Positions 1 through 10,998 of a stretch of 18,694 bases of DNA are shown piece after piece. The notes beneath the pieces are model-generated. The model saw nothing but the letters and a program-made list of their open reading frames with translations, was not told the DNA's origin and ran no database searches. Source of the DNA: Phoronis ovalis (lineage: Eukaryota; Phoronida; Phoronidae); assembly GCA_028565635.1 (NCBI GenBank), contig JAOXYB010017520.1, forward strand, positions 1 to 18,694. Reading direction: 5' to 3'. The translations under genes were made by a program, and so were the position numbers. Position 1 is the stretch's first letter. Every line of letters starts with the position of its first letter.

Positions 1-86
1 GGCAACAAAACTGCTTTGAATTTTTTGACACACGGTGAGTGTTTTTGAAAGACACCAACTTCTACTGATAGTTGCACTTCCTGGGC

Positions 87-174
87 TATGACCCTACATT
101 GCCGTAGGCAAGATAGTAGGGTCATAAAGCTAGGACTACACATAATATAGAAAGATCGTGGATCTTTGTAGTCC
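87..174. repeat. two adjacent hairpin-forming inverted repeats
   Basis: The first hairpin has a perfect 11-bp stem, TATGACCCTAC (87-97) with GTAGGGTCATA (116-126). Inside it is a second 5-bp stem, TTGCC (99-103) with GGCAA (107-111), around a GTA loop. Six bases further on, a second hairpin pairs GGACTAC (133-139) with GTAGTCC (168-174), and inside it AAAGATC (151-157) pairs with GATCTTT (161-167) around GTG. All four stems are perfect. The role is unknown: it could be a folded RNA, the core of a small transposable element, or a cruciform-prone site. Confidence 0.75.
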
Positions 175-540
175 AATACTGTGGCAGATGATCCTGTATG
201 TGTAACCAAACTGTAGAAGTTTTTTTCAATAAAAACTATCCTAATCCCCAAATTGGTTGCTTGTACATTTAAAAAGAAGAAAACAACAAAAAATGATTTT
301 CTAAAATTATAGTAAAAATAATTTAATAATTTTTAGCTGCCATGGTTAGGTCATGTATCCAGGGTCTTGCATTTATATTTATTTGTTTTATTAGGGTGAT
401 ACTACACACCTATGATAGCATGGCTTTAGGTTGCCATATTATATAGCAAGGTCTTGCATCCAGCCAACTCAAATCATTGGTTGGTATGCATGAACAAAAA
501 TGTGTAAAAAGGATGATTTTTAAGAATAAAGCACGTTACG

Positions 541-806
541 CATTTAGGATTACATTTTTGATAAAATATACAAAAGGGTACCTTATGAGTTATGTGATTA
601 ATTGTACGCATTTAGGATATCGAAATCGATCAAAATTGCCAACCACTTGACAAAACGTTGTCTCGAAAGTGAATTTACGATTGCCTTTTGTTCCTGGAAG
701 TTCGAGTGAATTTCCCAAAAAAATTCTCAATGTATTTAGGGTATCTAAAATTTCTTTCAGTCAGTGAAAAAGGGTAAAAATTTTAAAATGGAAAAAAGCA
801 TTTAGG
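541..806. repeat. degenerate tandem array of CATTTAGG-type units, about 62-68 bp period
   Basis: The word CATTTAGG or TATTTAGG starts at 541, 609, 733 and 799. The spacings are 68, 124 and 66 bases, consistent with a unit of about 62-68 bp with one core lost. The first two copies share the longer word TACGCATTTAGGAT. The rest of each unit has diverged strongly. This looks like a decayed minisatellite inside non-coding DNA. It resembles the 15525-15705 array in style but not in unit length. Confidence 0.4.
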
Positions 807-1595
807 GGCTTTCTCAAAAACCCATTCACACTCATGGGTACCAGTAATATATTTGAGTCAGACCCGGGTATCTAGGACTATATATGTTTATGCCTAATAT
901 TTTTTAATTACTGTGCAATTGGTGTATATTTTTGTCTTCTGAATGTGCTATTATGGATTATATGTTTTACTTTGAGCTATGCTTTGCAGTCAAAGTTGAA
1001 AATTATTGACATGTTCTCCTTCCCAAATTGGAAGCTCTAATGCATCATTTCATCAAGCAGTTTACTTATAATTCCACTCAAATCCTTTATATGGTACACA
1101 TTACACTTTCCAACAAAATCAATAACTTGATCTGAGCTTTGGTTCCTGTGAAATCATCCTAAGTACTTGACTCACTCGGCCCAAAACGTTATTAGATAGA
1201 TCACAACCTGGAAAAACTCGCTGTCACGACTGGTCAAAATAACACAGTTTTTGTGGCATTTCATCTTGGTCTTTGTAGTTGAGCTCAACTCAAAATCAAT
1301 AAAGAAAACACAGAGTATGATAATTAGACTATGTAAATATTTAATCTGCATGTAGCTACTTTGTATTGTTTTTACACCATCTAATTAATATCCCCAAAGC
1401 TGCTACTAAAAATTTCTTCAACCTGTTGAAATTACAACCAACATAACTTAAATTTTTCTGCTGAATACTTTGTACGATCATATGTTCACTACTGGTAAGT
1501 CAGGTGACTGCTGTGCTTAGACTTATAAAGTGTAAAAACTTCACATTAGAGCTTCAGTTTATAACAATAATAACTTGTTATATAATACTGTTTAG

Positions 1596-4500
1596 GACTG
1601 AGAAGAATGCAACAGGATGGTCGAAAGAGAAGTTAAAGGGTTTACTTGTTGGCCTCAAAGTGGAATGTGATGAAGGTAATCTTTAATGATGATTCTTTTG
1701 TGTACATAACTATTCTAATGATGAAGTTTACACTAGTTACTAGTTGCTTGTGGTGTAATATGTCTTTTTATTGTTCTAGATAATGTTCTAACAGTCCAAC
1801 TTATTCTCTCAGAGCCACAAGGAACTGTCAGATAACTTCAGTTTGCAGTTTTAGGCAGTTTTTAAATGTATTGAAGTGCAGAAGTTTCTATCATTTCTTT
1901 ATTTCATTTAAGTATTTGTTGCTCCACTTTTTAGGAGAGTGTGAAATTACAGAATTAAGTCAAATTGAAGGAGAGGCTTCAGCAAATAACCGAAAAGCTA
2001 AACTCATTTTCTTCTACGAATGGGTTTTAAAATGTGAATGGTCAGGTAAGGTTTTGTGGAACATGTCTTAGCTTTCATTATTTCAAATAAACTAGACTTT
2101 GAACAAGATCAGTACTTTGTCGTAGCGTTTAACATAATGGATAAGTTTGGTGAGACACAGAAATCCTGAGGCATATTATTAAAAAATCTTTCCATCATAC
2201 TTTGTAATGTTTTTTAAGAGTCTCTAGCGGTGACTATCTAGTTTCAAAGTTGAAAGAGAAGCTAGCATGGTAGTCATAGTTGTAAAACAGTTAGGAAAGC
2301 AAACGCTGTTGACATGTAGATCGGAGGTCTTCTTTATGCATTTTGCTGTAATGGCAATAAATAATAACAAGAGGAGTGGGTATTATTTTGAAAAAAGTCA
2401 GCATGTATCAAGAAATCGTATTGTGTCCTTTTTTAAGTTATGTATTAATTAGGATATAATTTAACAAATAGATAATGATATGTGGGTTTGTGCATGTTGA
2501 TTTAATGAAATGGTAGATCTTTATCTTTTAAACCTTTGTTGTAGGGAAATTGAAAGGCAGCAAGACGAAGTATAAAGGATCTTTAGAAATACCAAACCTT
2601 AGTGATGAGAATGACGCTCATGAGGTTGATGTAAGTAGTTAAAATGGCAGTGTTAGATTGTACATGATTTCTTGTAAAATGTTAAAAACTGAATAATTTT
2701 CTTTTTGTCTCATGTTTTAAACATTTTAATTTAAAAAACAAATTAATTAGTTTGTTACAACTTAATTTATAAAAATTGTTTCTGGTATATAACTATATTT
2801 AATTAATTTTAGAAGTGCTCCAATTATTTCAACTGCTAGTCTCTTATGTAAATCAGTCAAAAATATTTCTGGACAGCCATAACAGAAGGAAAAACTTTCA
2901 AAGATATTTCATATCTTACCTTTGTATTTTTTTCAGGTTAATGTCTCTGTAAAAAATGATAAAGATGAAGCATATAAATTAAAAGAACTGATGAGAAAAA
3001 AAGGCACAAAGGAGATACAAGAACAACTTGGAAAATATATAAAAAGTTTAAAAGAAGGTAAAATGCTTGTATTATAAGACTTATCACAAAAAGCGAAACT
3101 ATCGTGAAAAATTAATTTAACAGTTGTTACATATTACTAGAACAATATAGTTTTTCTTATTCATCCATATTCTGGTACGTTGAATAAAATAGTCAACCAT
3201 AACCATGGTTGTTAGTTCATAGTTTTCAATGGTCTGAACTGTGACTGTCCTACTTTCTTGTCTATTAGAAATAGTCTGACAGTAATTCAAGTCTTTTAGA
3301 ATTTCTAATTTCACATGCACCATGTATGGTCACTTACATTTTGAAGATTCAGGGCAAGTGCGGTGTATTGTTGTAGCATTCATAATTAATAATCCCCATG
3401 TTTGAAACAGGGAAGTAACAATGTTAGCCGATTGAGAATTGTGGTTTGTGAATACAGAAGTATGGGATCCCGAGGATTGCAGACCTGGTAACCTCTGCTG
3501 CTTCCTGTTTTTCAATATTAACCAATAAATATTATCTTTTAGAGTTTAGCCAAGGAATGATTCTTCCAAAAGTAAATTCTGGTACAAATCTTGATAAGCC
3601 AGCTTCACCTGTGGTTACTCAGAAAGTGGGTACAGTGATTGATTGATTAAATTATAACGTTATTGTGTACTGATACTGTATACCCTGATACAGAAGCAGA
3701 TATGTGATTCTTTGAATTCTTAATTTATAGTTTTAATGGATGGATTACCATTTTGACCATTTGATGCTAGAATGATAAATATTCACATTTTAAGAGTAAA
3801 ATATGTCATACTGTAGTTTATATCTGTGTTTATTGCCACCATGGAATGCACCTGTACATAAAGAATTATCATATTAAATTTGTTGTATAAAGTATGAAAA
3901 ACTGCTAACAGTTGGACAATCATATTTAACTTAGTTGTCTCTGTTTTTTCAATAAACATATATTTTCACACGATGGTACTTACTTACAGAATACCCCAAA
4001 GGAACAGATTGCACAACCTGTAATGAGCACATCCAATAATTTAGGAGTAAAAATTCACACCAAGATGTTAACAGATAAAGAAGAGTTTAAATGTCAAGCT
4101 GCTGAACTGTTTAGAGCTTTAACAGAAAAAGAGGTATTTGTGTAGCAAGTTTTTAAATTACGTTCTGCTATTATCAGTAATACTTTTAAAATCTTATTTG
4201 GCTAAAAAACGTTAGTTTTGACTTGTGTAACACTGTGTGCTTTCAAATCTATAATCTTGCTGGCACTAACTAACAGGTATCGAGTGAGCATGTGACAACT
4301 CATTAATTTGTGCTTTGCAGCCAAAAGTAGTAGGTTTTGAAAGTAGATTAAACTTTGCTTCTAAAAAGATCCAAAGTCAAGTCTAGAAGTGTGAGCAGAG
4401 TGAGTTATGCATACAACTTGTTATTATTTTATGAATATACTCCTCTCGCATTTCTAAAATTCTGGCTAAGTATGTTCTTATTATTTCCTTGTAAGCAGTT

Positions 4501-5487
4501 ATTGAAGGCTGTGATTTTTATAAGCTATGAAATTAAAAATAAGCATTCTCTGTGGACAAACATTGTGTAATTAATTAAATTGGAAGTACTGCTGGACCAT
4601 TCTAAACGTATAAACCTGGCTTCCATCTTGTTGAATTAAAGTTTGCATTTACAGATGGTGATGATTTTTACTAGAGATAGTGTTGATATGGAAGTTGAAG
4701 CAGGAGGACGATTTGTGTTGTTTGGTGGAAATATCACTGGAGAATTTCAAGAACTGGTAAAAGTTTAATTACTATACATTGGTTGTGTTTTGCTCATCTC
4801 GAAAGGATGCTTATGCAACTCTGGTTGCAGTAAATGCTAGTTATATTTTAGGGAATTAGTTTTATCTTGTTGCTTAACTATAGCTAACTGGTTTAAGTGT
4901 TTTGTTCCTGCATTTATAGCTACCCTACTTCCAAAATCTAATTTATTTATTTTGATTTGCTATTTTAGTTCTATCTGGTTACTTTTTCTATTCATCATGT
5001 AACAGCTATAATAATCTGATAAATAGTCTGCAGGTTCTGTTTTAAATCGATGAAAAAATAATGTAGTGTGCTAGTTGGTTAATATCCTGAGTATATGAGA
5101 ATTTCTTATTATGAGGGCATTTACCACAGTATATCACACTGACATTAACTTTTGCTTTATTATTGAAAATAAGGGTGCTTAATAACTTATAAGCACTTAG
5201 TACTGATATTAAATTTATATCTTTTTGAATATTTGTAATGAACTATTTTTTATCTGTATTAGGTTGCTCCTGAAAAATTGGTAATGAAATGGCGTTTTAA
5301 GACATGGCCTGAAGAGCATTATTCTACTGTAACTATTGAACTTCAAGAAAAAGAGGATCACACTTTATTAAAACTTTCACAAACAGGAATTCCGGAATAT
5401 GACTATGAAAGAACAAAAGAAGGATGGAAACGTTATTATTGGGAGAGTATTAAGGCTTCATTTGGATTTGGCGCAAGACTGTTCTAA
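1596..5487 (+). CDS. AHSA1: AHSA1: activator of Hsp90 ATPase (Aha1), 5'-partial, eight exons
   Basis: Aha1 is a cytosolic co-chaperone that binds the Hsp90 middle domain and stimulates its ATPase. Exons are 1596-1675, 1935-2045, 2545-2630, 2937-3057, 3543-3625, 3990-4133, 4655-4756 and 5263-5487. All introns are GT-AG and every junction keeps phase. They encode 316 residues that align end to end with animal Aha1. The Aha1_N domain shows GEASANNRKAKLIFFYEW and IPNLSDEN. A short variable linker follows, then the C-terminal SRPBCC-fold domain with GEFQEL, EKLVMKWRFKTWPE, GWKRYY and the terminal FGFGARLF. The first exon begins with one base completing a TGG codon, where the known protein has NNWHW|TE. 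About 27 N-terminal residues, including the initiator Met, are therefore not in view. With them the protein would be about 343 residues, close to the usual 338. The donor at 3626 (GTGGGT) is the weakest. Confidence 0.96.
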
Positions 5488-5700
5488 TTACTTAATGGTA
5501 CAAATTGTTTAACAAGCATAGGTATATAAAATTGAGAATGATGGATCCTCAGAAACAATTTCTATTAATATTCTTAAGAATGATAACAATTTTGAATAGT
5601 ATGTGCCATGGATTGTTCATCATGCTTAGAATATAAAAACATTAAATAAAAATGTACACTACTTTGTATTGGTAACACTGCATACTGTTTACTAGCATCT
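5488..5700 (+). terminator. AHSA1 3' UTR with polyadenylation signal
   Basis: The AHSA1 stop codon is at 5485-5487. A canonical AATAAA lies at 5645-5650, about 160 bases downstream, a normal distance for a short 3' UTR. The cleavage site itself cannot be placed from sequence, so the end given here is approximate. Confidence 0.65.
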
Positions 5701-8700
5701 GATTGCCAACTGAGGTAAAAAAAAATACTGTAAAGTACCGGTTTTCTTCTTATAATTCCTATGTAGCCTACTATGGTTGTCTTGTCGTTTTTAGACAAAA
5801 GATACGCATTGCTCGGTGTCTATGTAAGTAGGCCTGTATTCCATGTTACACTGATTTTGTCTTGGTTGGCCAAAGGTAGTGCTAGTGTGTTATCATATGA
5901 GGCATCTCTGAAGAAACATTTTTGCTTCCATGATATCCAATACTATTTTCTTCCCAGTTACAAGCTGTGGATTATATGTTAATTCTAGTTAACAAGACTG
6001 GCAGATTCGACAAAAGTTGTGTTGTATTAAACGTTTACTTTGTGAAAAGCTAGAATGTGTATGTAAATGAGAATGAAAGATAACTGATATGGTGATATTT
6101 ACTCACACTGTCTAGACTGACTACACATACCAACCAGCTCAAGCATTGTAAGTGCACCACAAGCTTAGTTTACAAGTGATCGGGTTCCATTGCGCATGAG
6201 TTAAAGACTTGTATAGCCTACAGCTGTGCAAATGCAAGTAGCATTTACTGTATTGGGACCGTTTTCTTATCGATTGGCACATGGTGAATAAATTGCAACT
6301 AATAACTACCAAGGTACCAAGTTTTCCGTGCAAGTTTTCATGTAACCACAAAAAGGTGGCACCTCAGAATATTTCGTCTGAGAAAAGAGATGATGGCATT
6401 TAGGTGATAATGCAGGCCGGGTTTCTGGCGCTTGTACGCAGGTAGTATGTTGCATGCAAAATTATGAGTTATGTAAATGCCAGATTAGGCAATAAAGGGA
6501 ATTAAACAACTTTATTATAGACTGCCACCTGATGGTGTAACTATCCCAATAGGATAAAGCGTCTAGGATCTTCATTTGCACAGTGTTTCTCATTTTCACA
6601 CCCGAGTTGACCCACGCTTATGTATATCTATATTCCTTTTGAAAATTACCAATGTATATCGCTAGCTAAACCTAAGGAGCTTCACTACACTAAAAAATTC
6701 TACTAATAACATCACTACATCTTACTAGGACTGCGTACTACTAGCAGTGAGTGTGATATGGTTATATCATAATCTGAGAAATACGATGACAACCGAGTTT
6801 GTGCAATCCGGGTCCGATCGTCATTGTATTACCGAGGATTATTACATCAATATATCGCCCGAAGTGCCAGTTCATAACTGTTTCATTAAATCCCTACACA
6901 CAATTTAGTACTATGTGCCTTCATTATACGCTTATGTGAACATATCACAAATGTTTTGAAAGTACCCCTCAACATAAATTGTTGTCACTCTTGTTTATAT
7001 ACATCCAAACAATCGAACACAAGGTGGCTAACAAGAAAACATTTATTAGAAGATTTTCCGCAATTTAAAATGATTGATCTGTCGCTTTCACTTTAGTATG
7101 ACAAAGATAAACTGAAGTAATGAAATAAACTTTTTTTACGTTCGTCGCTAGATATCTAATTATTGACTCCTTCACTGAATACTACATATTTTAGCGATCT
7201 GTATGTCCATGTACCGTATTTTCTCAAATAATCGCCCTGGGCGATTATTTTCAAAAACTACTTTTAGAGGGGGCGATTATTATAGAGGGGGGCGATTATT
7301 AACTTCTTTGTACTCCTAGCATGAATATCTAAGATTTTTTAAATCTATTGTCTGCGATACATAATGCAGATTTTTGAAGATTGCCAATTAAACAAACAAA
7401 ATCGGCTTATTTAAGCGAAGTTAATTGTGCGTAATGCATTTTTTTTTCGAAAGAAAAACACTTACAAACATTAAACAAAGAGTAAGTTTATTTTGTTGGT
7501 CATATACCTAGAGAAATTTGTGCAATGGTATACCACCTTGCTCAACGTGGAAACACAATGATTGTGAACGTCATCGGCGTGAAGCGGAAGTCACCTCTTG
7601 CCGTACTCGGCATGGAAATTCAATTGGAAATATTATTGGAGGTGATCCAAAGTTTGTTTTGCGAGCCAAAACACTTATTTAAGATAATTTCGGGAAATAT
7701 TATTAATAAATAGTACTATATTTCCTTGAACCCTACACATCATCCAAAGAGCTAACCTGCTATACATAATGAATTAAAATGTGACGCCCCAGGGGCGATT
7801 ATTAGAGAAGGGGCGTTTATTGATTCATTTTGGTCACCAGAGGGGACGATTACTAGAGGGGGCGATTATTAGATAAAATACGATATATGACAAGACGGCA
7901 GATAAAAGAGTTTCGTCGATATTGACTCAAAGCTCAATACAACCAAATATTTGCAAATATTGATTAACCTTGGATGACGAGTTAAGGGTAATCTTGTGGC
8001 AGAGTTTGCTTGTGACCGCACAATTTCCAGTTCCTCTTTGTATCCTTTTTAATAAAAAATCTGTTGAGATATTTGCTTTTCTTCTCGTTTTTTGTGTAAA
8101 TACATATATTTCTTAAATTTAACTTATATTTTCGTAGTTTATTTTCCTGTTGCAACTAAAAATAAAAATCTAAGAAATTAAAGAATATCCAGTAACATAA
8201 AAAAGAATGTTCATTTAATATTAAAAAGCCAGATGCTGCTAATATATCTGAACACATGCCTTTATTTTAAAAATTAAAAAGAAACCTGTTATACACTATT
8301 GCAATCGAAACCACGAAACCATGGTAGACTACACGAACAAATACAAAATAATGGCATGATTACGGTACAAAAGGTCATTGCTTAAAAATAAGAATATACA
8401 CATACACATTAAGTAACAAGTATTCCGCTTTAAACTGGATATTTAATTTAGAAAACTAATATTTGGTCAAAAGAGAATTTTCTTGTTTTGGAATTAAAGA
8501 ATGTAATGCTAGTTGTGTTTTTTTACATCACTAGGGAATTTTGTTTCATAGTTCGGATCCAATATATTTCAAATATTTTCAACAAAAGACTTTAGAATCT
8601 TGGTATATTAATATTAAATCTGCGATAGCCCATCATATCTCACTGATATCTCTTAAGTTCGTGGTGCAATTATTAATTATTAAATAGTATTTACTTCCAA

Positions 8701-8940
8701 TACAAACACTAAACAATTGATTGCTGCTGTTCAAATTATCTGAAAACTATATCAGTTCAATTTCGCTTTCAAGTAGATGATGTAAAATTTGTTTAATGAG
8801 TAACGATCGAAGTAGCAGGTATTGCCGGTAATGCGATCTAACCGGGGATCTAAGTGTTCGTTGACATTTATTTTAATAGACTTGTGACACTTAGAATATG
8901 TTCAAATACTACAATTCATTTTTATAAACTCGTCTGCTTT
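5701..8940. other. intergenic region between AHSA1 and the next gene
   Basis: This AT-rich stretch has no reading frame that looks like a conserved protein and no plausible set of exons. Its one clear structure is the inverted-repeat element at 7214-7883, listed separately. A weaker imperfect inverted repeat, ATACGATGAC (6781-6790) with GTCATTGTAT (6820-6829), matches at 9 of 10 bases. The remainder looks unstructured to me. Confidence 0.6.
7214..7883. mobile_element. non-autonomous DNA transposon with GGGCGATTATT subterminal repeats
   Basis: The left end CCGTATTTTCTCAAATAATC and the reverse complement of the right end, TCGTATTTTATCTAATAATC, match at about 17 of 20 bases and then continue with CGCCC. 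Both ends abut TA (7212-7213 and 7884-7885), which fits a TA target duplication. The word GGCGATTATT or a close variant recurs near both ends in the same orientation. The left end also folds into a near-perfect palindrome (7226-7250). The interior is about 450 bp and encodes nothing transposase-like. A 62-codon frame at 7525-7713 has no recognisable domain. I cannot assign the superfamily; TA duplication alone would fit Tc1/mariner but is weak evidence. Confidence 0.75.
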
Positions 8941-8964
8941 ATTTGGACACAACACAGGAGACAT

Positions 8965-8978
8965 GCAACCTTGGTGAC
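8965..8978. promoter_or_regulatory. imperfect X-box-like (RFX) site upstream of the 9191 gene
   Basis: The sequence GCAACCTTGGTGAC is a partial match to the RFX X-box GTNRCC-N(0-3)-RGYAAC, with one mismatch in each half. It lies about 213 bases upstream of the ATG at 9191. The right half GGTGAC is a good RFX half-site. If real it would suggest ciliary expression, but such matches arise by chance and I rate this low. Confidence 0.2.
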
Positions 8979-9000
8979 GTTGTTTGGGGTGATTACAGAA

Positions 9001-9070
9001 AGATCCTATATAATATAAGAACCTTCAGATAGTTCGCTTCTGCATTGTTTTCTATAAACTTTATATAAAT
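9001..9070 (+). promoter_or_regulatory. possible TATA-type core promoter and 5' UTR of the 9191 gene
   Basis: TATATAATATAAG at about 9007-9019 and TATATAAATA near 9062-9071 are the best TATA-like strings upstream of the ATG at 9191. The region is AT-rich, so such strings are expected by chance. I give them only as the best local candidates. Confidence 0.25.
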
Positions 9071-9190
9071 ATTTAGAAAAAAGAAAGCATGAAAACAACA
9101 AACTATTAAAAGTGATAAATGAGATTTGTTTTGTAAATCTTCTGATTATCACCAGTGAAGACTCACCAATCATTTTAACATTGTGACAGT

Positions 9191-10561
9191 ATGGCAGTAA
9201 ATAGAGAACTGAAATTTGAACGACACAATTTTCGATCGTAAGTATTTCATTGCTTTTTAATTATAAAATAGAAGCTTACACGCAGCAAGTGTATAACGTA
9301 CCCGAATGCTAATATTTTGGAATCAGTTAATCAGTTACAAATATTGTGTAAGTGTTCAGATTTGAACGGAAATTCACTGAAATATATGCTTCTGTTTTTT
9401 ATTTCTGTTTTAGTGTATAACTGCAGCAACTTGAAGTATTTAAAAACTCTGGAAAAACGTCTCGCTATGTTTCATTACTATGGAATTAGTCCGAGAAGCG
9501 TTGAATTTGAGAAATATCAATCTCCATATGACTGGTCCATTCAGGGCCCAGTATGTATGATTAATTACAGGGCACGAAATTCTGAAGCTATTGAGTATGA
9601 ACAAAGAAAAGCTAAAGAAAAATCAGTTATTCCAAAATATGAATATGATCAGTGGGCAAGAACAACATCCCCTCAAAAATTTCATCGATATAAAACGCCT
9701 AAAGAAATACCAAGAAAATTTCTAGAAAGTAAATCCATTGGTTCTGTTCAAGAACGTGTCCAAAATAATATCGGACCATATGGGAAACGCTTAGTGCCAA
9801 GTTCTACAAAAACGTGTAACTACAATAGACGCCAAGAGAAGAGTATCGATGATGATTATAACACTGATACAGACGATGAAAATGAAGATTTGAGTAGCGG
9901 TGAACAATTTGACGAATTTGACATCGATAACACATCAGTGGTAGATTCGAATAGTAATGAAGTTACGAAGGATAATCAGATGTCTGATACAAGCTCCAGA
10001 AACGATTCCCCTCTTGAGATTGATCTATGCACAAATATGAACTGCTCAGAAACTGATAGACATGACCTGGGGAATAATTTACAGAGTAAAACCGCCATGT
10101 CATTAAAAGATGAGAATAAGATTCTCAGGTCTCTTTTGTCCCGAGGGTCGACATATAATTCTTCTTTTGAATATAAAGGCAATGAAAAAAGGAATAAGGT
10201 CTACACTCTTCCCAGATTTGATTTCATGAGAGGTGGTTGCTCAGGTAATAATTCTCGGGTGGAAAGACAAAAGCTAAAACAATCCCAATTACACCCTCAA
10301 ATAATTTTAAATGGACATGGATTGCCAACTAAACAAATTGCACGGCGTAACGACAATTCTGACAAACATGATAACACATGCAATCTAAAATTACCACAAG
10401 TCTTTGAGATGCGTCCATCAAATACTGATACTAAAACAAACCACGAAGACAGGTTACGATATTTGCAGTTGTCTTATCCTCTAACTGTTGAATCAAAACA
10501 TTTTATTCAGTCGCAACCTTGGTGGAACTCCACAGTGTCAATGTGCAAAAAACGAAGATAA
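9191..10561 (+). CDS. unrecognised hydrophilic protein with acidic centre, two coding exons (9191-9237, 9427-10561)
   Basis: I do not recognise this family. An ORF is open from 9317, but its first 36 codons look intronic. They include a hydrophobic run followed by TTTCTGTTTTAG and CTGCAG acceptor signals. A better model starts at ATG 9191, splices at ATC|GTAAGT after 9237, and rejoins at CTGCAG|C, 9427. This completes a Ser codon and keeps frame, giving 393 residues that start MAVNRELKFERHNFRS. Residues 16-120 look most constrained, rich in Tyr, Trp and basic residues (MFHYYGISPRS, YDWSIQGPV, IPKYEYDQW). Residues about 156-183 are strongly acidic (DDDYNTDTDDENED). The remainder is Ser/Asn/Lys-rich and probably disordered. 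There is no signal peptide or membrane segment in the spliced form, and the C-terminus is basic (CKKRR). The product is probably intracellular and its function is unknown. Confidence 0.8.
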
Positions 10562-10722
10562 CGACAATTTAAAAAATATATTTGCAAAGTCCATCCTTTT
10601 GTAAACCTGATTTACCTGATTTATCTCCAGCATTCGGACGTGTAAGAAATATAAAGTCAACACAGTTATTTTCAGTGTTCATAATTCAAAACATAGTTTC
10701 AGTTTTATTTGTTAGAAAGAGA

Positions 10723-10742
10723 GGATGGATTTATTCAGACTG
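10723..10742 (-). repeat. solo end of the CAGTCTGAATAAATCC MITE family
   Basis: GGATGGATTTATTCAGACTG is nearly identical to the right terminus of the elements at 11694-11759 and 18558-18677. No matching left terminus is visible within about 150 bases, so this is probably a truncated or decayed copy. It lies in the likely 3' UTR of the 9191-10561 gene. Confidence 0.55.
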
Positions 10743-10952
10743 ACGCTCACGTTGCTATATTGCTTGTCTATTTACTATAATGTACTAATCGGATCTCTAT
10801 GTATTAAGACACCTAAAGTATTTTTTAGCTGGACGCCGAAAAAACTAAATGTTCATTTTATTCATCAGTATTCGCTTCGATTATCCAATACTTAGAAATC
10901 TATTTTTTAGCAGAAATATTCAGTTGTAATATTCTGCTTGGAACATGTTGCT

Positions 10953-10998
10953 AATAAAATTTATCGCAAGTTAGTTTGTCCTTTTCCTTGTGAATAAA
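10953..10998 (+). terminator. polyadenylation signals of the 9191-10561 gene
   Basis: Two AATAAA hexamers, at 10953-10958 and 10993-10998, lie 392 and 432 bases after the stop codon. Either could serve the plus-strand gene and would give a 3' UTR of about 0.4 kb. That UTR would contain the solo MITE end at 10723-10742. Confidence 0.5.

Larger units (their letters stand above)
1..1595. other. non-coding stretch left of the first visible AHSA1 exon
   Basis: I find no convincing exon here. The stretch is probably the first AHSA1 intron, possibly with intergenic DNA, because the next feature is AHSA1's second coding exon. It contains an AATAAA at 228-233, which could be the 3' end of an upstream gene or chance in AT-rich DNA. 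It also contains a pair of adjacent hairpins (87-174) and a degenerate repeat array (541-806), both listed separately. The phrase GGTCTTGCAT occurs twice, near 363 and 450. The conserved AHSA1 N-terminal block ending in NNWHW cannot be found in any frame. Confidence 0.5.

Noticed and set aside
1469-1494. Possible AHSA1 first exon ending at the strong donor ACTG|GTAAGT (1495)
   Set aside because: The phase fits (TG completes to Trp), but the frame reads ...VRSYVHYW rather than the very conserved NNWHW. It has no Met before the upstream stop, and the intron would be only 101 bases. I treat it as a chance donor.
1504-1595. Open frame leading into the 1596 exon
   Set aside because: Its residues do not resemble Aha1, and a TTTAG acceptor ends at 1595. 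It is intron read-through.
7525-7713. 62-codon frame inside the inverted-repeat element
   Set aside because: There is no transposase motif or other recognisable domain, and its length is within chance for the region.
9317-9426. N-terminal hydrophobic extension of the 9191-10561 gene
   Set aside because: It coincides with a polypyrimidine tract and acceptor, and the spliced model from 9191 is in frame without it.
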